Below are positions 54,301 to 59,350 of a DNA stretch of 64,000 bases, piece by piece. How positions within the stretch are numbered: the first letter of the stretch is position 1; every line of letters begins with the position of its first letter. Source of the DNA: Lutraria lutraria (lineage: Eukaryota; Mollusca; Bivalvia; Venerida; Mactridae); contig OZ026841.1 of NCBI GenBank assembly GCA_964023205.1, positions 28,782,399-28,846,398 of the forward strand. Reading direction: 5' to 3'. Under the pieces are notes generated by a model. It was not told the origin of the DNA. It searched no databases and saw only the letters and a list, made by a program, of their open reading frames with translations. The translations under genes and the position numbers were made by a program.

Positions 54301-56126
54301 TCAAGAAAACATGGCAAACGGTACCTTAACAAAATAATTCACCTACATTTTTGCTATATAGAAGAAAGAAAAGCAAACAAATCTGGGACAAGTTACGAAA
54401 ATTATGCAAAAGTATACACAATGCTGAATGTGTTCTGTAATACTTTGAACATAGTAAATATTTACATAGGTCAAATATTTTCATGATAAATTAGATAACT
54501 TTACTGTGTGGCTACTACAATATCAAGATCATTTATAATCAATAAAACTGTGTACAATGTAGTTTGTACCATAATATGATAAAGTATACAATGAAGATAA
54601 TAAGTTCAATGTATACATATATCTACATGTATCTTTATAATTAGTAACTATGTCAATATTACTACTTCAGACAAACCTGTGAACAAAGTCTTCCTTGTGG
54701 AAAGACATAATATGGCCTTCATTGAAAGGTGGCCTTTATTCAGAGGTCGTTTTGTTCTACATGTATAATAAATGATATTTTAAAATAATAGCCTTTATTC
54801 ATAGGGTGGCCTTAAGTCAGAGGTGGCGGATAACACAGGTCTGACTATACATGTATATTATTCATGATAAAGTTTTGAAAAAAATATGTTAGAGTAACAC
54901 ATACACTATTATATAAAATATTAGCTCTCTAGTCTGTTGAGTTTTTCGTATTCGCCTCAATAAACATATATCATAAAAAAATGATTAATATATCAATTTG
55001 ACCGATATCTTTAATTAAATTCTGCTTCAGTCACTGAGCTCTAGGAAAATATTTTTTCGTTGGTGTCTAGTAACTTTTAAGAACTCCCCCCCCCCCCCAA
55101 AAAAGGCTAGTTAATTTAAACCATCTATTTTAACTGTAACAGCATTATAGGCTTATACTTCAATTTAACATAAAGTATGTACAGTCAGACGGATTTAGAC
55201 AGATAACAATCTAACCTTAACTTAATGCAATATTCTTTTGTTTCTTTTTTTTAAACTGAATGAATCGCTTTTAAGTACAGATGACTTTTAATACGGTTCA
55301 TGTTTATATTTATAAGTTCTATGTAAACAATTTATCACTTAAAATCTCTCTGACATGGCCATGTTTATGAACTAGAGTAGTAATGTTTAAAGGTTCATAG
55401 TAATAAAGAAATGTTAACAATTGAAACTATTTGAGCAATGATTCTTTCAGAAAAAAACACAAAAAACTTGCCAAATCAATAAAAATGAATAGTCAAAGGC
55501 CACGCTTGGGAAAGGCATGGTAAGAACTTTATTGACAGCAGGGATTCTATACACAATGTATGTAATATAGCATCCCTGTTGACAGTGAGCCTTTATTATT
55601 ATGTCATTTTTGTTCCAAATAAATTAATTAATAATAAAATTAAGGGTTTTAAGAGAACAGCCTTTATTTGCGGGTTGGCTGATACAGGTTTGACAGTATG
55701 TAGATTTATGTTAAGATGAAGCCAGAAGAGTCCTATAAAAGTTATTTACCACTTAGTGCAGTGCTGAGTGAGTATGCATCATAATGCATGCAGTGATGCA
55801 CTAAACTAAAACGTCAATACATGTTGTATTTATAAAAGTGTGAAAATATTTCACGGCTCATAACTTTACCACAGTGATACCAAACATCAAACGGTTTTAA
55901 ATTTTAACCTAGGATGCTATATTACTTTACAACAGTTGAACTTAAGGAAGTTTATCTCAAACTTAGTATCGCAAAAAATCGATTAGATCTAACAAATTTA
56001 GCGTGGCAATTCATGCAAGTTCTATTATGTATTACTACCTATATATATTATTAAAATCAAGAAAATAAAACACGTATCGAGTTACTCACCGAGCAATGCA
56101 AATATTATAATCCTCATTTTGATCAT
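12251..56126 (-). CDS. Copper-only SOD-repeat protein (six SOD-like domains), secreted/anchored, 10 coding exons
   Basis: Exons in coding order: 56126-56090, 43393-43177, 40390-40308, 39525-37499, 36785-36615, 31279-31132, 24159-24030, 20053-19941, 13001-12891, 12321-12251; 3108 nt, 1035 residues, GT-AG throughout, phases consistent. A signal peptide (1-18, cut after SSA) leads into six Cu/Zn-SOD-like domains: D1 about 20-132, D2 137-286, D3 296-440, D4 450-606, D5 620-762, D6 775-917. Copper histidines are complete in D3 (333, 335, 360, 426), D4 (498, 500, 521, 592), D5 (663, 665, 687, 748) and D6 (821, 823, 837, 903). The SOD1 zinc histidines after the third ligand are absent; the active-site Arg and the disulfide Cys pair are kept. 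This matches the animal CSRP class of copper-only SODs. An unassigned domain of about 100 residues and a hydrophobic tail follow, suggesting cell-surface anchoring. Superoxide chemistry is inferred. Confidence 0.92.
12322..12890 (-). other. CSRP-type gene intron 9
   Basis: A short intron. It includes an imperfect palindrome around 12,565-12,665 (GGTGTTTTTGGCC against CTAAAACACCATTAT). Nothing else visible. Confidence 0.7.
12891..13001 (-). CDS. CSRP-type gene exon 9: unassigned C-terminal domain, second half
   Basis: Encodes ENKTSLREQFADVISSGNFN then LLGKYAPDDQCTTSRA, with sequon NKT. The donor is GTTTGT, weaker than the others. The acceptor is TTTTAG after a T-rich tract. Confidence 0.8.
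13140..14897. repeat. Two abutting tandem-core repeats with GTGAGC hairpin end
   Basis: The first part (13,186-13,640) repeats TATTTAGTAACAGTGACCTT about every 138 bp. The second opens CCAAGAGGGCCAGGATGG at 13,661, repeats a TTTGACC...GACCTAGTTTTTGACC block about every 140 bp (roughly eight times), and closes with AGCTCACC...TGTGAGCTAAAA (14,866-14,898). The layout is common in bivalve genomes. Confidence 0.65.
14900..15035. repeat. SINE-like fragment
   Basis: TTTGGCATTTTGGCAATCCC followed by GGTGGAGGAAGAACCAGGA. Similar wording appears at 3,533-3,650 and 19,637-19,860, suggesting three scattered copies of one old repeat. Confidence 0.4.
15040..15182. mobile_element. Miniature element, CAGTCTTTGAATTA family, copy 1
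   Basis: Ends CAGTCTTTGAATTAG and CTAATACGAAGGCTG are inverted. Interior GGTTGCCCGACTATA and TTGTCCCCCAAAAGAC match the copy at 24491. The flanks CTATGC and CTATGG fit a worn 6-bp duplication. Confidence 0.6.
16363..16537. mobile_element. TA-flanked miniature transposon, CAGTRCAACYTCTCC family, copy 2
   Basis: Ends CAGTGAAACCTCTCAGAAG and CTGGAGAGGTTGTACTG, with TA outside both (16361-16362, 16538-16539); 175 bp. Interior GAGAGGTTGTTGCTC matches copy 1. Confidence 0.75.
17495..17930. repeat. Diverged tandem duplication, ~276-bp period
   Basis: GTGATTAATGTTATTTTACA near 17,500 recurs near 17,774 with one change, and CGTGATCGAGAACTTGATTTT near 17,586 recurs near 17,862 with a few changes. Confidence 0.5.
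18572..19457. mobile_element. 886-bp pogo/Tigger-like non-autonomous transposon
   Basis: Ends CAGTAAAACCTCGATTATTC and GATAATCGAGGTTTTACTG, with TA target duplicates at 18570-18571 and 19458-19459. Subterminal ATTCGGATAAT blocks repeat inside both ends. CAGTAAAACCTCGATTAT-type ends are typical of Tigger-like mariners. No transposase frame. Confidence 0.8.
19637..19860. repeat. SINE-like fragment
   Basis: ATTTGGCCACTTTTCAAGC and GATTACAAGTCAGAGAC echo the fragments at 3,533 and 14,900-15,210. Boundaries are unclear. It ends about 80 bases from exon 8. Confidence 0.4.
19941..20053 (-). CDS. CSRP-type gene exon 8: unassigned C-terminal domain, first half
   Basis: Encodes SDVETKVAASLSTSVHNVLV then DPKEQTVDCTRVTVYFL. 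Frame and phase (2 in, 1 out) fit both neighbours. No family recognised; the pattern suggests a helix followed by strands. The acceptor is TTTCAG, the donor GTAACT. Confidence 0.83.
20370..22433. repeat. 2.06-kb minisatellite, 41-bp unit, about 50 copies
   Basis: The unit is AATATTCACATTGGTCCAAG plus TACTTGTAAGTTACCTTTTTT. Variants include CCATGTACTT, AAGCTACCC, AGTGCTTG and TTTTTCAAT against TTTTTTAAT. The right third (from about 21,770) is nearly uniform in the TTTTTCAAT form; the left is mixed with repeating blocks of variants. Small frames across it are artefacts. Confidence 0.95.
23492..23965. mobile_element. hAT-type miniature transposon with perfect 8-bp target duplication
   Basis: Starts TAGAGCTGGGAGG and ends ATACCCAGTTCTA. 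CCTGATTG is duplicated exactly outside both ends (23484-23491 and 23966-23973). The interior is rich in ATATCGCGATA and ATCGCGATACGTATCGC palindromes. The 8-bp duplication is the hAT superfamily signature. Confidence 0.85.
24030..24159 (-). CDS. CSRP-type gene exon 7: end of domain 6
   Basis: Encodes AAKRSIVVHAANGGGPRIAC then ANLIPYG and a linker ending VAYT. His903 is the fourth copper ligand, Arg911 the active-site Arg, Cys914 the disulfide partner. The acceptor is TTCCAG, the donor GTAATG, phase 2. Confidence 0.88.
24222..24294 (-). repeat. tRNA-like sequence (SINE head or tRNA pseudogene)
   Basis: On the minus strand TATAGCTCAGTTGGTAAAGC is a good A box and GTTTTCGAGCTC a B-box-like segment, with CTGACTTGCAAGCAGG between. 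The stems do not pair as a functional cloverleaf. It lies 63 bases upstream of CSRP-type exon 7 in gene sense. Confidence 0.5.
24491..24634. mobile_element. Miniature element, CAGTCTTTGAATTA family, copy 2, 6-bp duplication
   Basis: Ends CAGTCTTTGAATTAAT and CTAATTCGAAGACTG. GGCGTA is duplicated directly outside (24485-24490, 24635-24640). Interior as in copy 1. Confidence 0.75.
24691..25258. mobile_element. TTAA-flanked miniature transposon (piggyBac-like), intact
   Basis: Ends AGGGGCATGCCCAGCAACTG and CAGTTGCTGGGCATGCCCCT, perfectly inverted and continuing to AAGCGTC/GACGCTT, between TTAA duplicates (24687-24690, 25259-25262). 568 bp. TTAA target use fits piggyBac-like elements. A worn copy is at 52145. 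Confidence 0.85.
25745..25985 (-). repeat. tRNA-derived SINE, family B copy 1
   Basis: Body GTCAGAGTCATATAAGGCAG and TTCCTTGGAAGAACCAGTAC, shared with 35,455-35,655. Minus-strand head: A-box-like TGGAATGGTTAAGG and B-box-like GGTTCAAGCC. Confidence 0.65.
26174..26545. mobile_element. Possible hAT-like element, degraded
   Basis: TAGGGTTAGAAACC at the left mirrors GCAACCCTA at the right. Flanks AGTGTATT and ATTGTATT match at 7 of 8. The interior is rich in GGTATG and GATACC palindromes like element 23492. Confidence 0.4.
27632..28295. repeat. Tandem-core repeat, ~150-bp period
   Basis: GACCTTGACCTTTGAGC and GCATAAGGGAGAYACAG recur about four times. It ends CCGGACGGACACACTAAC, the customary tail of this bivalve repeat type; the matching tail continues at 30,179, beyond the next element. 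Confidence 0.65.
28296..30178. mobile_element. ~1.9-kb element of TCTGAA-rich sequence with inverted ends
   Basis: The left end TACCCTCATGAAACAG mirrors the right end TTTTCATGAGGGTA. Both flanking 400-500 bp are built from degenerate GTCTGAAT motifs on the left-facing side and ATTCAGAC on the right-facing side, so the halves are loosely palindromic. It holds the 72-bp array (28,478-28,945). The tail of the surrounding repeat resumes on the right with ACTAACGTACAGACACGC. Confidence 0.6.
28478..28945. repeat. 72-bp minisatellite, about 6.5 copies, with 144-bp higher order
   Basis: The unit includes GGTTCAGTCTTTTTTCAGC and AACAAATGTCTGAAG. Two unit versions alternate: CTGACAGGTTCAGCC and CTGACTGGTTCAGAC. 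Because 72 is divisible by 3, the minus strand stays open for 172 codons, but this is repeat translation. Confidence 0.9.
30526..30701. mobile_element. TA-flanked miniature transposon, CAGTRCAACYTCTCC family, copy 3
   Basis: Ends CAGTACAACCTCTCCAGAG and CTACAGAGGTTGTACTG between TA duplicates (30524-30525, 30702-30703); 176 bp, opposite orientation to copy 2 by interior content. Confidence 0.75.
30733..30890. mobile_element. Degraded copy of the CAGGGTTTTCATTAA element
   Basis: CAGGGTTTTCATTAAGAA, then AAAATTGCAAAAAATC and TTCAAAAATACTTATAAAC match 1867-2013. The right terminus has decayed. Confidence 0.5.
31132..31279 (-). CDS. CSRP-type gene exon 6: domain 6, middle
   Basis: Encodes residues 846-894: TECSMANPLRCEMGD, then FYTDVNLNLEGKYS. 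The CX7C pair (853, 861) is shared with D2 and D4. The acceptor is GCACAG, the donor GTAATT, phase 1. Confidence 0.88.
31370..31600. repeat. CCCAATT-rich degraded repeat
   Basis: TTTCCCAATT and ATTCCCAATT recur every 30-60 bases. The complementary form (AATTGGGAA) fills 52,605-52,890, and pieces occur at 46,400-46,600 and 50,545-50,640. Confidence 0.45.
31893..32056. mobile_element. AATAAAGGCCAC family, copy 2
   Basis: TAGTCGAACCTGTGGATGC ... CACAAGTTTGACTG, with AATAAAGGCCACCC and CAAAATGACCTCTGAATAAA inside. The termini are slightly worn. Confidence 0.6.
32728..33880. repeat. Tandem-core repeat, 359-bp duplication, hairpin end
   Basis: Opens AACAAGAGGGCCATGATGGC; AACAAAGGCCAATAATTAAT appears at 33,001 and 33,360. 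GGGCCCATAACTCT occurs four times. It closes with CTCACCTGA-TGAA-TCAGGTGAG (33,852-33,873) then CTAAAAA. Confidence 0.7.
34330..34640. repeat. Degraded dispersed repeat (GGGCCCCTGGCCCC family)
   Basis: TTTTCCCCAATTTTCTGTAAA, later GGGCCCCTGGCCCCAG and AAGGGCCCTGTAATG. The same order is seen at 43,510-43,830. Confidence 0.5.
34965..35148. mobile_element. AATAAAGGCCAC family, reversed degraded copy
   Basis: GACCCTGTGTACAAATAAAGG ... GTTGCCTTTATTGACAG ... TCATTTTGTTC ... CAGAGGTTTGACTATA follows the reverse order of copy 1. Confidence 0.5.
35455..35655 (-). repeat. tRNA-derived SINE, family B copy 2
   Basis: GTCAGAGTCATATGAGGCAG and TTCCTTGGAAGAACCAGTAC as in copy 1. The minus-strand head has B-box-like GGTTAGAGCCC. 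Confidence 0.65.
36470..36582. repeat. Truncated tandem-core repeat end
   Basis: CAGACGCCGGACATTCATTG then AGCTCACCGAGCCATCGGG and CAGGTGAGCTAAAAA. It matches the last 110 bp of 32,728-33,880 and ends about 30 bases from exon 5. Confidence 0.6.
36615..36785 (-). CDS. CSRP-type gene exon 5: domain 6, copper-binding half
   Basis: 57 codons, phase 0 at both ends. Contains GHNWHVH, CASCGPHYNPYMVEM. His821, 823 and 837 are the first three copper ligands. Sequon N811-D-S. The acceptor is TTTCAG, the donor GTAAGT. Confidence 0.93.
36786..37498 (-). other. CSRP-type gene intron 4
   Basis: Positions 36,815-37,035 hold a degraded repeat with GGGGCCATTTTTTAGGG and GGCCAAAAATTGGCC palindromic blocks. 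The rest is plain. Confidence 0.65.
37499..39525 (-). CDS. CSRP-type gene exon 4: giant exon with end of D1, D2-D5 and start of D6
   Basis: 2027 nt, residues 113-788, uninterrupted. D2 has lost every copper ligand (Gln184, Asn186, Met211, Leu275); D3, D4 and D5 keep all four. D3 and D5 carry GYHVH/GYHIH, GHFNPF/GHLNPF and YEVGDLSGKF; D4 carries HNWHVH, GHYNPY and CELGDLSGKHG. Sequons include N241 and N403. The donor GTACGT follows GSMYL; the open frame runs on a few codons into the intron but that tail is not exon. Confidence 0.95.
39526..40307 (-). other. CSRP-type gene intron 3
   Basis: A small fold-back is visible: ATGGTTGGTGCTGAGATGGA near 39,855 has a complementary counterpart (CCAGCACCAACCAT) near 39,957. 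No exon-like frame. Confidence 0.6.
40308..40390 (-). CDS. CSRP-type gene exon 3: domain 1, loop region
   Basis: Encodes IGTAGATSGQGTLVASGMDL then AGTKSIE, a shortened SOD loop without zinc ligands. It starts with one base completing Val85 and ends in phase 1 before the GRSFLIT strand. Confidence 0.82.
40577..41082. mobile_element. 506-bp miniature element with perfect 34-bp inverted termini
   Basis: Both ends read TCAAGGACTTATATACATAC inwards and continue identically to ATGGATTCGCAACT. TTCTG is duplicated outside (40572-40576, 41083-41087). A related terminus (ACAAGGACTTATATACATAC) sits at about 17,480. Open frames inside are not genes. Confidence 0.8.
41758..41935 (-). repeat. SINE family A copy 2, partial
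   Basis: GCCCCGAGAGAGAGGAGATTA, TTCCTGGTTCTTTTTCGTGC and GTAAAGCACCGATACTTGCC match 2,355-2,480. The tRNA-like head is missing. Confidence 0.6.
43177..43393 (-). CDS. CSRP-type gene exon 2: signal cleavage site and most of domain 1
   Basis: Encodes residues 13-85. It holds GVTGTVTFTQ, the SOD strand motif, and QLHEF where active SODs have HVH; only the second His (65) remains. Cys77 is the usual disulfide cysteine. The donor is GTAAGT at 43176-43171, phase 2. Confidence 0.88.
43510..43830. repeat. Degraded dispersed repeat, second copy of 34,330 family
   Basis: ATTTCACTCCAATTTTCTGAA ... GGGCCCCTGGCCCCTAAAAT ... AGGGCCCTGCAAG. Same order as 34,330-34,640. Confidence 0.5.
44294..44461. mobile_element. 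Short inverted-terminus element
   Basis: GCAGGGTTCACAATAACC at the left against CTTATTGAGAACCCCGCAC at the right. Imperfect inversion, no clear duplication. Confidence 0.4.
45313..45476. mobile_element. AATAAAGGCCAC family, forward degraded copy
   Basis: GCGGTCATCTCCGAATAAAG, CCATCCTGTGAACAAAGG, AAAATGACCTCTGGATAAAG and GTCCTTTGTTTACAC follow copy 1 order. Confidence 0.55.
45480..45660 (-). repeat. Dispersed repeat with TTAGGG run, reversed copy
   Basis: AAATTGGGTTTGGGTGACTC, TAGGGTTAGGG and ATTTATGTGGCTAAA are complementary to 1,418-1,620. Confidence 0.65.
46108..46390 (-). repeat. SINE family A copy 3
   Basis: TCTACTGTTTAATGACCCATT ... GTAGTTGGGATGGGGACATT ... AGATTTGAACCCACC. The tRNA-like head is cut at 46,390, where CCAATT/AATTGGG repeat sequence begins. 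Confidence 0.65.
47020..47098 (+). repeat. tRNA-like sequence (SINE head or tRNA pseudogene)
   Basis: GCCCGATTAGCTCAGTTGG is an intact A box and D arm; GGTTCGAGTCC is an intact B box. GCCCGAT pairs partly with ATTTGGT as an acceptor stem, but the anticodon arm (TCTGGCTTGCAGAAGTAAGC) does not form a normal five-pair stem with a seven-base loop, so a functional tRNA is unlikely. Confidence 0.55.
48040..48415. repeat. Tandem-core repeat fragment
   Basis: AAGGTTTGATGAAGATCCAA twice, TCAGAGTGTTAAAAACC, and the closing pair AGCTCACCTTTGCTCAGGTGAGC. Same family as 13,661-14,897. Confidence 0.6.
49092..49258. mobile_element. 167-bp miniature element with 6-bp duplication
   Basis: CAGTCTGTGAAATTAAGG ... 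GCTAATTTTGCAGACTG. AAATGA is duplicated outside (49086-49091, 49259-49264). Interior GGTTGTCCCGGACAACAGGA. Second copy at 51,644. Confidence 0.75.
49454..49867. mobile_element. 414-bp inverted-terminus element
   Basis: CAGGGCTCGACACTTAAAC at the left against GTTAGTGTCAAGCCCTG at the right. The CTACCTT and GACTACCT blocks repeat inside. No convincing duplication. Confidence 0.55.
51037..51280 (-). repeat. SINE family A copy 4
   Basis: GTTGTTTAACGGCCCATTTG ... TCCCTGTGATTTTCTAGACAG ... GTAGTCGGGATGGGGACCCC. The head is decayed (GGGGCACGAAAGTGGC). Confidence 0.6.
51644..51791. mobile_element. Second copy of the 49092 element
   Basis: CAGTCAGTGAAAGTTAAAGG ... GGTTGTCCCGGACAACAGGA ... GCTAATTCCGCAGACAG, with an internal deletion of about 20 bp relative to 49092. 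Confidence 0.65.
52145..52538. mobile_element. TTAA-flanked miniature transposon, degraded copy
   Basis: TTAA at 52141-52144, then AGGGGCATGCGTC, ACACCAAAAATGCATTTA and at the right GAGATGCTTCTG and GGGCATGCCTCTTT. Shorter than the intact 568-bp copy. Confidence 0.65.
52605..52890. repeat. AATTGGGAA-rich degraded repeat
   Basis: Six or more AATTGGG or ATTGGGAA words spaced 30-60 bases. Reverse orientation to 31,370-31,600. Confidence 0.45.
53190..53325. other. Isolated GC-richer patch in intron 1
   Basis: About 130 bases clearly richer in G and C than their surroundings (GACCGAGGGCTGGGCTGAGG and following). No frame with splice sites fits the gene; it may be a transposon remnant or an intronic regulatory patch. 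Confidence 0.3.
54090..54182 (+). repeat. Possible non-LTR retroelement 3' tail
   Basis: TTGTACATGTAATTTGAGTG then AATAAATGATATGATC and TGTTCTGTTCT: an AATAAA-type tail with a short terminal repeat, as left by 5'-truncated LINEs. No coding part is seen. Confidence 0.3.
54668..54848. mobile_element. AATAAAGGCCAC family, reversed copy
   Basis: CAGACAAACCTGTGAACAAAG ... GGTGGCCTTTATTCAGAGG ... CACAGGTCTGACTATA. Mirrors 10990-11168. Confidence 0.6.
55500..55698. mobile_element. AATAAAGGCCAC family, reversed degraded copy
   Basis: GCCTTTATTATTATGTCATTT ... GAACAGCCTTTATTTGCGGG ... GATACAGGTTTGACAGTA. A small palindrome (CAGGGAT...ATCCCTG) lies at about 55,540-55,580. Confidence 0.5.
56090..56126 (-). 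CDS. CSRP-type gene exon 1: signal peptide start
   Basis: Encodes MIKMRIIIFALL plus one base; a second in-frame ATG gives MRIIIFALL. Joined to exon 2 it makes a hydrophobic core followed by ASLSSAQ, a normal signal peptide. The donor is GTGAGT. It lies 12.7 kb upstream of exon 2. Confidence 0.85.
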
Positions 56127-56915
56127 TAAGCTCTCAAACTGGAACAAACGTAATTATAACATGACCATCTGTGACAAATCTCTATAAACGTTTTCCCGGT
56201 GTATAGCTTCTATCCTATACCGAACTATAATTCGAATTGAGCGTCGTATGTCACAGTTGTAGTGTTATCATTCCCGCCAATCGACTTAAACATAAACTTG
56301 GATATCGTTGTCTTGTAGGGTGTATTTCTTTATTTATAAATTTATAGTCGACTCTAACATGTGTTGTTTTTTCCCCTTCAAATGACGTAATAACTTTCAC
56401 GCGCCAAAATGACGTCAGTGAATAGGAATAAGTAAGCTAATCCTTGGAAGATTTCGATCTCGTATTAAGCGTATTTGTTGTCAAATCACTTCCTATAAAT
56501 TCCTACTAATCTATCTGCATCTAAATCCTTACAACAAACTTCGCATTGTACTGTATTCCTTTCATAATTACTTGCTATGCAGATATTGTTTACATAACCC
56601 CAACACGCAGTCAATCGAAAAATCAGAAACTTCAAACAACAGTTTTATTTTCAGCTAGCCTATATTCATAAACAACGGCTAGATGTGTGTTTCACGGTAA
56701 GAAAAATTAGTTAACGTTCAGATATCATTTCCGCATCTTAAGGCGGTTCTACGTTGACATGCGTGCGAACTTATCAGTCACTTGAAAGTTCTACCTTTGA
56801 CATTATATTACGCCTTGGGCAAACAAGGGAGGTAATTCCTACACAGTTTACTTATCTGTTAATTTATCTTTATTATTAGTTGTTGCCCTTTATCTCGATG
56901 TTGGAATGAAAATAC

Positions 56916-57401
56916 ACACCCGTTTAACGCATAACGAGTGTAATTTATCCTTCGGCAAAAATGTGCTTTCATCCTCGTTGTGAGCATCCATAGTGTATGT
57001 CAACAAGGTAAGTTTTTTCAAACTTTAAAAGAATATACAGGCTTTTGTGTAAAAATATCGAAATGCAAAACTTTAGCTATAGCTATATATGGTCTTACGA
57101 GTCAGCACATGTAAAGATATTGCATGTTGGTTGAAATTTTGATGTTAAAACCGTTCGACGCAGTCACTCGGTGTGGCTTGAAAACGAGAATGAACTTCTC
57201 GCCTGATCAACTAATTATTATAACATCCAAGACATCAATCCTGGTGAATAATTTTTACACAAAGGCCTGTATTCTTCATAATTTTGGAAAAACTTATACC
57301 TTGTTGACAAACAGTATGGGTGCTCACAACGAGGAAAGGAAGTTCCTCACAACATGTTTGCCGAAGGATAAATTACACTGGTTATGAGTTAAACGGGAGT
57401 G
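56916..57401. mobile_element. 486-bp element with ~140-bp imperfect inverted repeats
   Basis: Left arm (56,916-57,055) has CACCCGTTTAACGCATAAC, GTGTAATTTATCCTTCGGCA and TCGTTGTGAGCATCCATA; right arm (57,250-57,401) carries the complements in reverse order to GTTAAACGGGAGTG. The central 190 bp is unique. The open frame at 57,124-57,387 spans centre and right arm and is not a gene. Confidence 0.7.
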
Positions 57402-57543
57402 AAATAGCTGTTTATTCAATTAAATACAACATATCTCTTGGACATGCTTTCATAAAATATTTCGATGATTAAATGATTATAAAAACGATTGGTGATAATC
57501 TAGTGTTGTGTCGGATTAATTATGCATGCAATATAGACCTAAT

Positions 57544-57645
57544 CACAGGTACTTGACACAATTCTTTTTCATATATATGTTCATAGTACCTATACTAATA
57601 GATATACTATGAACATATATGAAAAAATGTGTCAAGTACCTGTGG
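57544..57645. repeat. 102-bp near-perfect palindrome
   Basis: CACAGGTACTTGACACA and CATATATGTTCATAGTA on the left are mirrored by TACTATGAACATATATG and TGTGTCAAGTACCTGTG on the right, with a central loop of about 15 bases. Confidence 0.85.
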
Positions 57646-57666
57646 ATCTAATAAAAAAAGCATATA

Positions 57667-57838
57667 CAGTGCGACCTCTCAAAAGCAACGCCCTAAATGG
57701 CATCTAAGAAAACTTGTGTTGTTGATGAAATGTTGTTGTTCTACAGAAGTTTAGTTAATAGTTAAAACGTATATTGGGAAAATCATGCTCTTGTCAAAGG
57801 GAGGTTGTTGCTCAAGAGTGGACCGCTGATGGTTGTAG
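57667..57838. mobile_element. TA-flanked miniature transposon, CAGTRCAACYTCTCC family, copy 4
   Basis: CAGTGCGACCTCTCAAAAGC at the left, GGGAGGTTGTTGCTCAAGAG inside; the right end has decayed to GGTTGTAGTA. Confidence 0.6.
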
Positions 57839-59279
57839 TATAGCGCTAATATTGTTAATAAGAAACATAACTGGGCATGCAAGTGGTTTAAAAACTTTGA
57901 AGTCGCTGTTGACAAGTCACTTTAACTCCAAGGCAGTCTGAGTAGTTATACGTGATTTATATTCAAATTTAGATTAATTTTGTCGAGTGAAGTTCTCATA
58001 TTTGTGTCTGGGCTCATTTTAGGGAAATTTTATTCAAAACCAAAATGTACATCTTTTATAACAGTTGTCAAGCCTTTCTAAATAACTCATGGTTAACTTT
58101 ATTGTTTGAAAGTACAATGTATGAATTAAAATAACATCGGTCCTAAGGCGCTGCTATATCTCCTGAATGTCACTTAATTTGTACATTGTAACTGAACCCA
58201 TGAAAATGACATAATGATAAGATAAATCACAAAATCTCTATTAACTTCCAATTAGTTACAAAGTTCTCGCATTCAAATAAACAACACATGATTTGTATTG
58301 ATAACATTCCTTAAAATTACATTTCCAATTAAATACATGAAAAGTAATTATTTATTTATTTGTTCACATTTCTCCATGGCGACGTCCGACGTTTGATATC
58401 ATTATGACGTTGGCGATGCGAAAATTATTCTGCATTTAGATTTTGTGGAGTAGAAATCGGCATACCCCAAGTAAGGAACTTTATGTTATATTTCGGGACT
58501 GAAGCAATGAACATTATTCTAATGTGTATACATATAACTGCATTATCACGAAGAAATGTCATACTTAAATTAAAAATGCTAAAACACATATTTCATTTTT
58601 TGGAATAACGTATTGTCCGATATTTAATCAATGTTAAAATTGATATTTATTGAAACGTAAGTAGACGCAACTACTAGTATTTGTCGTTATTTTAATATGT
58701 AGTCTTAATGAGTGAATATAATGAGGTTAACCCTTGTTAGGGTTGGTACTGTATAATTATATTATACGTCTTAAATATAAAAAAAATGGCTCATTTTTGG
58801 CTCGCATTCAGAAAATATTTCGAAAGCCTATATGTATATGATTAATAAATAGTTTACCTGTATCTGTTCAGTATATGGTAAAAAATCATAGCTATACGCG
58901 TTGGTCACTTACATTTTCCTTAGAACTATTCTTTAATTACACAATAATATCTATAATGATTTTTAGAGATTATTTAGCATGACTTAATTTTTGCCTTAAG
59001 AAAACTTGTAAGGTGAGTAGGCCGCCGTATATTACTAAAATTCACGGTGGAAAAACGACGTTAATTAAACCCGAAAAAATGGGAAGTTCCGGTGTTCAGA
59101 TAAAAACTCTCAAAAAAACCCCTAATACAACTAGAAAATGCAATTGCTTGGTTTAAAGACGACTATTTTGAAAGAAAAAACTCTGCCAGTTCACCAGTCT
59201 GAATTAATGGGTCTTAAGATATTTACAATACTGTCTACGACATCTTGAGTCTTGGGTGGCCTTAGCACGGTCTTTGGAT

Positions 59280-59350
59280 GTCCGTGCCACGCTCGGGTTT
59301 CGAACCAGTGTCCTACGAATCAACAGTTCACGGCTCTGCTGGCTGAGAGT
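59280..59350 (-). repeat. tRNA-like fragment
   Basis: The minus strand reads CTGGTTCGAAACCCG, an excellent B box, but the expected A box is not convincing. Confidence 0.35.

Larger units (their letters stand above)
43394..56089 (-). other. CSRP-type gene intron 1 (12.7 kb)
   Basis: The long first intron holds degraded GGGCCC repeats (43,510-43,830), element 44294-44461, TA element (45,313), reversed CCCTAA repeat (45,480), SINEs (46,108 and 51,037), a tRNA-like segment (47,020), tandem-core fragment (48,040), paired 6-bp-duplication elements (49092, 51,644), inverted-terminus element (49,454), TTAA element copy (52145), CCCAATT repeats (52,605-52,890) and reversed TA elements (54,668; 55,500). 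Segments 47,100-48,030, 49,870-50,530 and 53,360-54,080 show nothing. Confidence 0.65.

Noticed and set aside
57124..57387. 87-codon plus-strand frame
   Set aside because: Lies across the core and right arm of an inverted-repeat element; no coding features.
58375..58470. Untranslated first exon of the small gene ending at CCCCAA-GTAAGG
   Set aside because: A donor-like word alone is not enough; kept only as a possibility in the intergenic note.
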